Of a DNA stretch of 10,312 nt, positions 6,311-10,312 are shown in pieces. The DNA is taken from the NCBI GenBank assembly GCA_028819675.1, contig JAPPKT010000429.1, positions 1 through 10,312 of the forward strand, given 5' to 3'. The stretch comes from Caldilineaceae bacterium (GTDB lineage: Bacteria; Chloroflexota; Anaerolineae; Caldilineales; Caldilineaceae). Positions within the stretch are counted from its first letter, which is position 1. Each line of letters opens with the position of its first letter. The notes beneath the pieces were generated by a model. It saw only the letters and a program-made list of their open reading frames with translations, had not been told where the DNA came from and ran no database searches. The position numbers and the translations under genes were made by a program.

Positions 6311-7317
6311 GACTCAGCCTGTTGTCCAAAGAGCTGAGGTTGGATCGAACCGGATGCCGCTTCTGGATGCTTTACGGTATTGCTGCTTTGCTCAGCCAAC
6401 GTGTTTCGCTCCCAGAATACGCCATCTGCATAGCCCTGAATTGTGGTAGATTTACCTGTCATTGCGAGGCGCTTTTCGGCCAGGCAGCAGTACTCCCGTT
6501 CAATTTCAATGCCGACATAGCGACGCCCCAACTTTTTGGCTACTACTGATGTCGTGCCGGAGCCGAGAAAAGGGTCGAAGACGACTGCGTCCGGATTGGA
6601 ACTGGCAAGAATGACTTTGGCCAAGAGCTTCTCCGGCTTCTGGGTTGGGTGGTCCGTGTTCTCCGGCATCGACCAGAAGGGAACAGTCAAGTCGGTCCAC
6701 AGATTTGATGGGTGGGTAAGGCGGAAGCGACCGGTGTCGGTGCCCTCCCAGTCTTTAGGGTTACCATTTTCGTCGGTATAGGGGGCGAGCACGCGGCGGG
6801 TGAGCTTGACGGCATCAACGTTAAACACATAGTCGTCAGAAAGGGTACAGAACCAGATGTCCTCTGAGGCGTTCTTCCAATTGGCATTTGCACCCCGCCC
6901 TTTTTCGCGCTCCCACGTAATTCGGTTGCGTACGACAAAGTAGCGTTGAGCCAACCGGTGGATGGCGGAGGAAGAGCGCCAGTCGCCGCATAGATAGAGC
7001 GAGCCGTTCGGTTTCAGCAGACGCGGCAATTTGGGCAGCCAGCCGGCCAGCCATTCCTCATATGCGTCCAGCGAGCGGGCGTTGAAGTTGCGGCCATTGA
7101 ACTGCTTGGAGATGTTATAGGGCGGGTCAACGAAGATAAGGTCTGCGAACTGGCTGGGCAGATAGTCCAATGCTGTCAAGGTATTCTGATGGATGGTGCG
7201 GTTCAGAATCGCGTCAAGCAGTGCGGGCCCTTCGAGAAAGAGAAGGCGGCTGCCGTAGCGTTCGCGGTCGGCGTCACTCAACGTGATCGTGCGGTTGCGG
7301 GGGGCTCTGGCATTCAT
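6307..7317 (-). CDS. type II DNA methyltransferase, beta class (N6-adenine or N4-cytosine)
   Basis: This enzyme transfers methyl from S-adenosylmethionine to DNA and protects sites from the paired endonuclease. The motif order is that of the beta class: catalytic motif IV DPPYN (64-68) comes first, a presumed target-recognition region follows (about 135-210), then HPTQKPEKL (223-231) and the SAM-binding motif I FDPFLGSGTT (247-256). The text from WTDLTVPFWSMPEN to FDPFLGSGTT is typical of RsrI/HinfI-like methyltransferases, so N6-adenine is the likelier product. The start is ATG 7315-7317, preceded by GGAGAAGAG (7324-7332). The last 50 residues are a polar tail ending in QPQLFGQQAES. It lies 33 bp after the HPS-like gene in the same direction and overlaps the endonuclease by 4 nt. 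GC content is intermediate between the endonuclease and the flanking metabolic genes. Confidence 0.93.
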   Translation of the reverse strand: MNARAPRNRTITLSDADRERYGSRLLFLEGPALLDAILNRTIHQNTLTALDYLPSQFADLIFVDPPYNISKQFNGRNFNARSLDAYEEWLAGWLPKLPRLLKPNGSLYLCGDWRSSSAIHRLAQRYFVVRNRITWEREKGRGANANWKNASEDIWFCTLSDDYVFNVDAVKLTRRVLAPYTDENGNPKDWEGTDTGRFRLTHPSNLWTDLTVPFWSMPENTDHPTQKPEKLLAKVILASSNPDAVVFDPFLGSGTTSVVAKKLGRRYVGIEIEREYCCLAEKRLAMTGKSTTIQGYADGVFWERNTLAEQSSNTVKHPEAASGSIQPQLFGQQAES

Positions 7318-7349
7318 CGTCAGCTCTTCTCCAAGTCGTGTCAGAGGCG

Positions 7350-7366
7350 GCTAGCCGTCAGCTAGC
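7350..7366. repeat. GCTAGC stem-loop at the end of the HPS-like gene
   Basis: Two copies of the self-complementary GCTAGC (7350-7355 and 7361-7366) are separated by 5 nt and can form a 6-bp stem. It covers the final codons and TAG stop of the HPS-like gene, just before the restriction-modification pair. No T-tract follows, so it may be a weak transcript-end structure or chance. I saw no matching copy on the far side of the cassette. Confidence 0.35.
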
Positions 7367-8046
7367 ACATTCGGGCCTTTGACCTTGGTGACTATTTCTC
7401 GGAGCAGGCCTTCAAAGTCGTCGGTGGCGGCGGTGAAGGCGTCGGAAGCGATCACGAGGGGCGCGCCGAAGACGACGATTTCGGCGCCCATGTCGAGGGT
7501 TTCGATGGCCTGTTCGACGGAGAGCCCGCCGACGGCCTGTACGGGGATGTCGACGGCTTCGAGGATGGGCGACAGGTCATCGAGGGGGCTGAGGCCGGGG
7601 ATCATGTTGCGTTCGTCGAAGCCGGTGTGGACGATGATGACGTCGACGCCCATGTCCTGGGCTTCTCGGGCACGGCCGGGTTTGTCGGCGCAGAGCATGA
7701 CGTCGCACATGACTTTGCCGCCGAGGCGCTGAGCCATTTTGACCTGTTCGATGATGCTGGCATCGTGGGCCACGCCCATGACGACGACGTAGTCGGCGCC
7801 GGCCTGGAACATCATCTCGGCTTCGAGTCCTGCGCCGTCCATTGTTTTGAGGTCGGCGACGATGGGATGGTTGGGGAAGGCCTCGCGCATGGCGCGGACG
7901 CTGTGGAGACCTTCGGCGAGGATCAGCGGTGTGCCGGCTTCAAGCCAGTCGACGCCGGCGCGTACGGCTGCGCCGGCCATGTCGAGGGCTTCGTCGATGG
8001 AGGTAACGTCCAATGAGACCTGAATGATCGGTTCTTTTTTCGACAA
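7351..8046 (-). CDS. OMPDC-superfamily barrel: hexulose-6-phosphate synthase / 3-keto-L-gulonate-6-phosphate decarboxylase-like
   Basis: This is a (beta/alpha)8-barrel protein of the orotidine-5'-phosphate decarboxylase superfamily. HPS joins formaldehyde to ribulose 5-phosphate, and KGPDC decarboxylates 3-keto-L-gulonate 6-phosphate; both use Mg2+ and a common active site. The 231 residues are normal length. The signature D-x-K-x-x-D is ADLKTMD (64-70, with D65, K67 and D70), after SLDV (11-14) and LEAGTP (35-40). Phosphate-binding strands end in AVGGLS (171-176) and VVFGAP (191-196). The start is TTG 8044-8046, backed by GGAGAG (8052-8057). Which reaction it performs cannot be read from sequence. 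No 6-phospho-3-hexuloisomerase neighbour is seen, so formaldehyde fixation is not supported. With a DUF1537 kinase nearby, decarboxylation of a 3-keto sugar-acid phosphate is a reasonable guess. Confidence 0.87.
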   Translation of the reverse strand: MSKKEPIIQVSLDVTSIDEALDMAGAAVRAGVDWLEAGTPLILAEGLHSVRAMREAFPNHPIVADLKTMDGAGLEAEMMFQAGADYVVVMGVAHDASIIEQVKMAQRLGGKVMCDVMLCADKPGRAREAQDMGVDVIIVHTGFDERNMIPGLSPLDDLSPILEAVDIPVQAVGGLSVEQAIETLDMGAEIVVFGAPLVIASDAFTAATDDFEGLLREIVTKVKGPNVLADG

Positions 8047-8051
8047 AGGTA

Positions 8052-8057
8052 CTCTCC
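8052..8057 (-). promoter_or_regulatory. Shine-Dalgarno GGAGAG deciding a TTG start
   Basis: On the minus strand GGAGAG is followed by 5 nt and TTG (8046-8044). No ATG lies nearby in frame upstream, and the protein's first strand (IIQVSLDV) begins at residue 7, so this rare start codon is the natural one for the HPS-like gene. Confidence 0.6.
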
Positions 8058-8099
8058 GAGAGAGATGAGAATCGGCGGTTTCAGATGCTCTGTCGCGCT

Positions 8100-8714
8100 C
8101 TATTTGCCTGCTTCAGAGAACACGTCATCAACGTCGACTTTGAAGCCTCTAAGAAGCACTGACGATGCCGCTTCGCCGGCGGCGAATTCTCCATGTAGCG
8201 CGTATTCCTGTCCCTGTAGAGTGAGAACAGTGATGGACGCTTCGCCGGGATCGACGATCCAGTATTCGGGGATCCCGGCCTGCGCATATTCGCGGCGTTT
8301 GGTCACTTTGTCCCGTTCGGGATCGTCGAGGCTGACGATTTCCATGACGAGATCGGCGCCGCGCCAGAACTGTTCACCCAGTCTGTCGGCGTGTTCGGCG
8401 GCCATAAAGACGAGATCCGGTTCTGTGAATTTCCCATGCCCGAGTTGGATTGGCAGAGGGGCAAACATGACGACACCGAGCCCACGGTCTTCGACAAATC
8501 CCAGCAGCAGCCGGTAGAGGAAAGCAACAAGTCTTTGATGCGAAAAGGTAGGCAGCGGGAAGACCTCCAACTGCCCTTGCGAGAGTTCGATGAGATGGTT
8601 GGTGTCCAGGGAGAGATACTCTTCTTCGCTCCAGTGGCCCTGGGCGGGAAAGAGTTGTGCGATTTCCCAAGTTAGTTCGGCTGTTGTGTCCGGTGTTGCC
8701 GTGGACAGGACCAT
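8100..8714 (-). CDS. Uma2-family (DUF820) PD-(D/E)XK nuclease-like protein, copy B
   Basis: This is a member of the Uma2 family, a large group of small restriction-nuclease-like proteins that is much expanded in cyanobacteria and Chloroflexota. The biological role is poorly known. Of 204 residues, the core elements are EPDLVFM (98-104), the hydrophobic strand ADLVMEIVS (120-128) carrying E125, the charged DDPERDKVTKRREYAQAG (130-147) and IPEYWIVDP (148-156). The N-terminal LTWEIAQLFPAQGHWSEEEYL (from 14) is typical for the family. The start is ATG 8712-8714, with an AAGG very close upstream. It lies 13 bp after copy A and 53 bp before the HPS-like gene, so it is probably co-transcribed with both. 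Its catalytic residues appear intact. No partner methylase or transposase is attached. Confidence 0.9.
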   Translation of the reverse strand: MVLSTATPDTTAELTWEIAQLFPAQGHWSEEEYLSLDTNHLIELSQGQLEVFPLPTFSHQRLVAFLYRLLLGFVEDRGLGVVMFAPLPIQLGHGKFTEPDLVFMAAEHADRLGEQFWRGADLVMEIVSLDDPERDKVTKRREYAQAGIPEYWIVDPGEASITVLTLQGQEYALHGEFAAGEAASSVLLRGFKVDVDDVFSEAGK

Positions 8715-8727
8715 TGCCTTCTTTCTT

Positions 8728-9339
8728 TCAATCTACTTCTGAGAACACGGCGGCCAATTCCACCGTGAATCGATCCAGCAGCACGGAGGTCGCGGTCTCG
8801 CTTGAGCCGAACTCGCCGTGAAGCGCGTATTCCTGTCCCTGTAAAGTGAGAACGGTGATGGACGAAGCGGTGGGATCGACGATCCAATATTCGGGGATCC
8901 CGGCCTGGGCGTACTCGCGGCGTTTGGTCACTTTGTCCCGTTCGGGGTCATCGGGGCTGACAACCTCCATTACGAGGTCGGCGCCCTCCCAGAATCTGTC
9001 AGATCGACGGTCATCATTCTCAGACCTCATGAACAGGATATCGGGCTCTCTGAATTTGCCCGACCAGAGTTGGACCCGCATGGGAGCCAGCAGAACAGTA
9101 CCAAGCTGTCCTTCACGGACAAAGTTACGCAGAAGTTCAAACAGGGCAATGACCAGCAGCTGATGCGACTGGGTTGGCGTTGGCAGGACCTCCAACTGAC
9201 CGTGGGAGAGTTCGATCAGATGGTTGGTATCCAGCGCCAGGTATTCTTCCTCGCTCCAGTGGCCCTGGGCAGGGAAGAGTCGGGCGATCTCCCAGGTCAG
9301 TTCGGGCGCGTTTGCGGGTTTCGTCGTCGGGTAGGCCAT
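8728..9339 (-). CDS. Uma2-family (DUF820) PD-(D/E)XK nuclease-like protein, copy A
   Basis: This is a paralogue of the gene just downstream. The 203 residues align with copy B without a gap, with 138 identities by hand count. The same core is present: EPDILFM (98-104), ADLVMEVVS (120-128, E125) and IPEYWIVDP (148-156). Two blocks are identical in both copies, residues 130-156 and 161-177. Residues 61-120, which include the loop around the first catalytic acid, differ at about half of positions, so the two may recognise different targets or partners. The start is ATG 9337-9339 with AAGG 7 nt upstream. It follows the alcohol dehydrogenase gene by 44 bp in the same direction. DNA role, substrate and any link to the metabolic genes are unknown; family members often sit among unrelated genes. 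Confidence 0.9.
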   Translation of the reverse strand: MAYPTTKPANAPELTWEIARLFPAQGHWSEEEYLALDTNHLIELSHGQLEVLPTPTQSHQLLVIALFELLRNFVREGQLGTVLLAPMRVQLWSGKFREPDILFMRSENDDRRSDRFWEGADLVMEVVSPDDPERDKVTKRREYAQAGIPEYWIVDPTASSITVLTLQGQEYALHGEFGSSETATSVLLDRFTVELAAVFSEVD

Positions 9340-9383
9340 GGTTTGCCTTGCTTCTGTCGCGGACAGATGCAGACGTTCTCTTG

Positions 9384-10312
9384 TCAGGCGTCCAGGCGGA
9401 GGACTGATTTCACGTTTTCGCCCTGCTCCATACTTTCGAAGGCCTCTTCCCAGTCTTCGAGGGGGTAGATGCCGCCGATGACGGGGGCCAGGTTCACCTG
9501 TCCGGTGGAGAGCAGTGTCAGGACACGCTCCCAGGTTGGGTAGAGGTGGCTGAAGGTGCCCTGGAGGGTTACGGCTTTGCCGACCAGCGGGTCGAGGCTG
9601 AAGTCGAGGGGTTGCGGGCCCCAGCCGATCTTGGTGATGCGACCGTTGGGGCGTACCAGCTCCAGGGACTGCTGCAGTGCTTTGCTGACGCCGGTGGCAT
9701 CGATGACCAGGTCGGCGCCGAAGCCGTCGCCGAGTGAGTCGATGAGGGCCATGGGATCGTCGCGCTGGATGTTGAGCGTGTAGTCGGCGCCGAGCTCGGC
9801 GGCCACTTCCATGCGCCTGGCGTCGGCGTCGGTGCCGAGGACGACGAGGGTGCCGGCGCCGCGGATGCGGGCGATCTGGAGGGCCATGATGCCGATCGGG
9901 CCGGGGCCCTGGATGACGACGAGGTCGCCGGGTTTCATGGCGGTCTTTTCGACGAGGGCGTTGTAGGCGACGCAGATGGGTTCGGTGAGCGCGGCGTGCT
10001 CATCGGGCACGTTGTCGGGTACGCGGTGGAGGATCTGGGGGCGGGCGGCGACGTAGCGTGTCATGGAGCCGTCGGCTAGGGCGCCGTAGCCGAGGCGGTT
10101 GGGGCAAAGGTTGTAGTCGCCACTGAGGCAGTAGACGCAGGCATCGCAGACTTCGGCGGCGGTCTCGACGGCGACCCTGTCGCCGACTTCCCAACCGGAG
10201 ACATCGTCGCCGACATCGACGATTACGCCGGCGAATTCGTGGCCGAGGACGAGCGGGAGGGTGATTTCCCAGGACTGCATATTGCGCCACATGTGGACGT
10301 CGGAGCCGCATA
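9384..10312 (-). CDS. zinc-dependent alcohol/polyol dehydrogenase (MDR superfamily), 5' end cut by the window
   Basis: This is a medium-chain dehydrogenase of the threonine/sorbitol dehydrogenase type, which oxidises a secondary alcohol of a polyol, sugar or hydroxy acid with NAD(P). The frame runs to the edge and begins with CGSDVH, the first catalytic-zinc cysteine; about 35-40 N-terminal residues are missing. Numbering from that cysteine, GHE (23-25) supplies further zinc-site residues. C55, C58, C61 and C69 (CDACVYC...C) form the structural zinc site. TEPICVA (109-115) carries the conserved Glu, and QGPGPIG (134-140) is the Rossmann glycine motif. An acidic residue at the end of the second strand (GTDADARR, 159-166) suggests NAD rather than NADP. 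It is the first visible gene of the minus-strand run. The substrate is not determinable; a polyol or four-carbon sugar acid would suit the context. Confidence 0.93.
   Translation of the reverse strand, partial: CGSDVHMWRNMQSWEITLPLVLGHEFAGVIVDVGDDVSGWEVGDRVAVETAAEVCDACVYCLSGDYNLCPNRLGYGALADGSMTRYVAARPQILHRVPDNVPDEHAALTEPICVAYNALVEKTAMKPGDLVVIQGPGPIGIMALQIARIRGAGTLVVLGTDADARRMEVAAELGADYTLNIQRDDPMALIDSLGDGFGADLVIDATGVSKALQQSLELVRPNGRITKIGWGPQPLDFSLDPLVGKAVTLQGTFSHLYPTWERVLTLLSTGQVNLAPVIGGIYPLEDWEEAFESMEQGENVKSVLRLDA

Larger units (their letters stand above)
8100..9339 (-). repeat. tandem gene duplication of Uma2
   Basis: The two Uma2 genes are adjacent, equal in length and gap-free in alignment, so they arose by tandem duplication. 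DNA identity is uneven: a 32-nt stretch coding for part of the 130-144 block (8290-8321 in copy B, 8915-8946 in copy A) is identical even at synonymous positions, whereas the middle third has diverged strongly. Confidence 0.85.

Noticed and set aside
7318..7350. attachment site or target duplication bordering the restriction-modification cassette
   Set aside because: By eye I found no direct repeat shared between 7318-7366 and 5585-5647 long enough to support an insertion border.
5648..9339. a larger defence island formed by the restriction-modification pair and the Uma2 genes
   Set aside because: The HPS-like metabolic gene separates them, Uma2 genes are common in non-defence settings, and there is no further defence gene, integrase or tRNA nearby.

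Overview
The window looks like a chromosomal piece of a GC-rich, non-proteobacterial bacterium, most plausibly Chloroflexota of the Caldilineae type. This is an inference from the paired Uma2 genes, the style of the small orphan protein at the left, and short CAGTGGTCAG-type repeats between genes. There is no marker gene here, so the taxonomy is tentative. No rRNA, tRNA, CRISPR array, transposase or integrase was seen.

Layout. At the left is a small orphan gene on the minus strand (138-533). It is divergent from a plus-strand DUF1537 four-carbon acid-sugar kinase (651-1889), and the 117 bp between them carry two short dyads. The kinase converges, with a 4-nt tail-to-tail overlap, on a long minus-strand run that fills the rest of the window. 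In transcription order (right to left) that run is: a zinc alcohol/polyol dehydrogenase cut by the right edge; two tandem Uma2-family nuclease-like genes; a hexulose-6-phosphate synthase/3-keto-L-gulonate-6-phosphate decarboxylase-type barrel protein; a type II restriction-modification pair (beta-class methyltransferase, then endonuclease); a LarA/DUF2088-type nickel-pincer racemase homologue; a PdxA-family dehydrogenase; and a DegT/AHBA-synthase-like PLP enzyme. Gaps are -4 to 118 nt, so several of these genes are probably co-transcribed.

How the genes may work together. A DUF1537 kinase plus a PdxA-family dehydrogenase is the known pairing for D-threonate catabolism: phosphorylation, then oxidation with loss of CO2 to give dihydroxyacetone phosphate. 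The LarA-like protein is a candidate alpha-hydroxyacid racemase or epimerase that could feed other stereoisomers into such a pathway. The dehydrogenase and the HPS/KGPDC-like barrel protein also suit sugar or sugar-acid metabolism. The role of the aminotransferase, whose start overlaps the PdxA stop (ATGA), is the least explained part and the most interesting metabolic question.

The restriction-modification pair is visibly more AT-rich, above all in the endonuclease, and lies between two metabolic genes in the same orientation. It looks like an acquired cassette. The tandem Uma2 genes align without gaps (138 of 203 residues identical by hand count) but with a mosaic pattern, which suggests a duplication partly homogenised by gene conversion. 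I found no clearly unprecedented system. The best leads are the racemase-PdxA-aminotransferase-kinase combination, the restriction endonuclease of unknown specificity, and the mosaic Uma2 pair.
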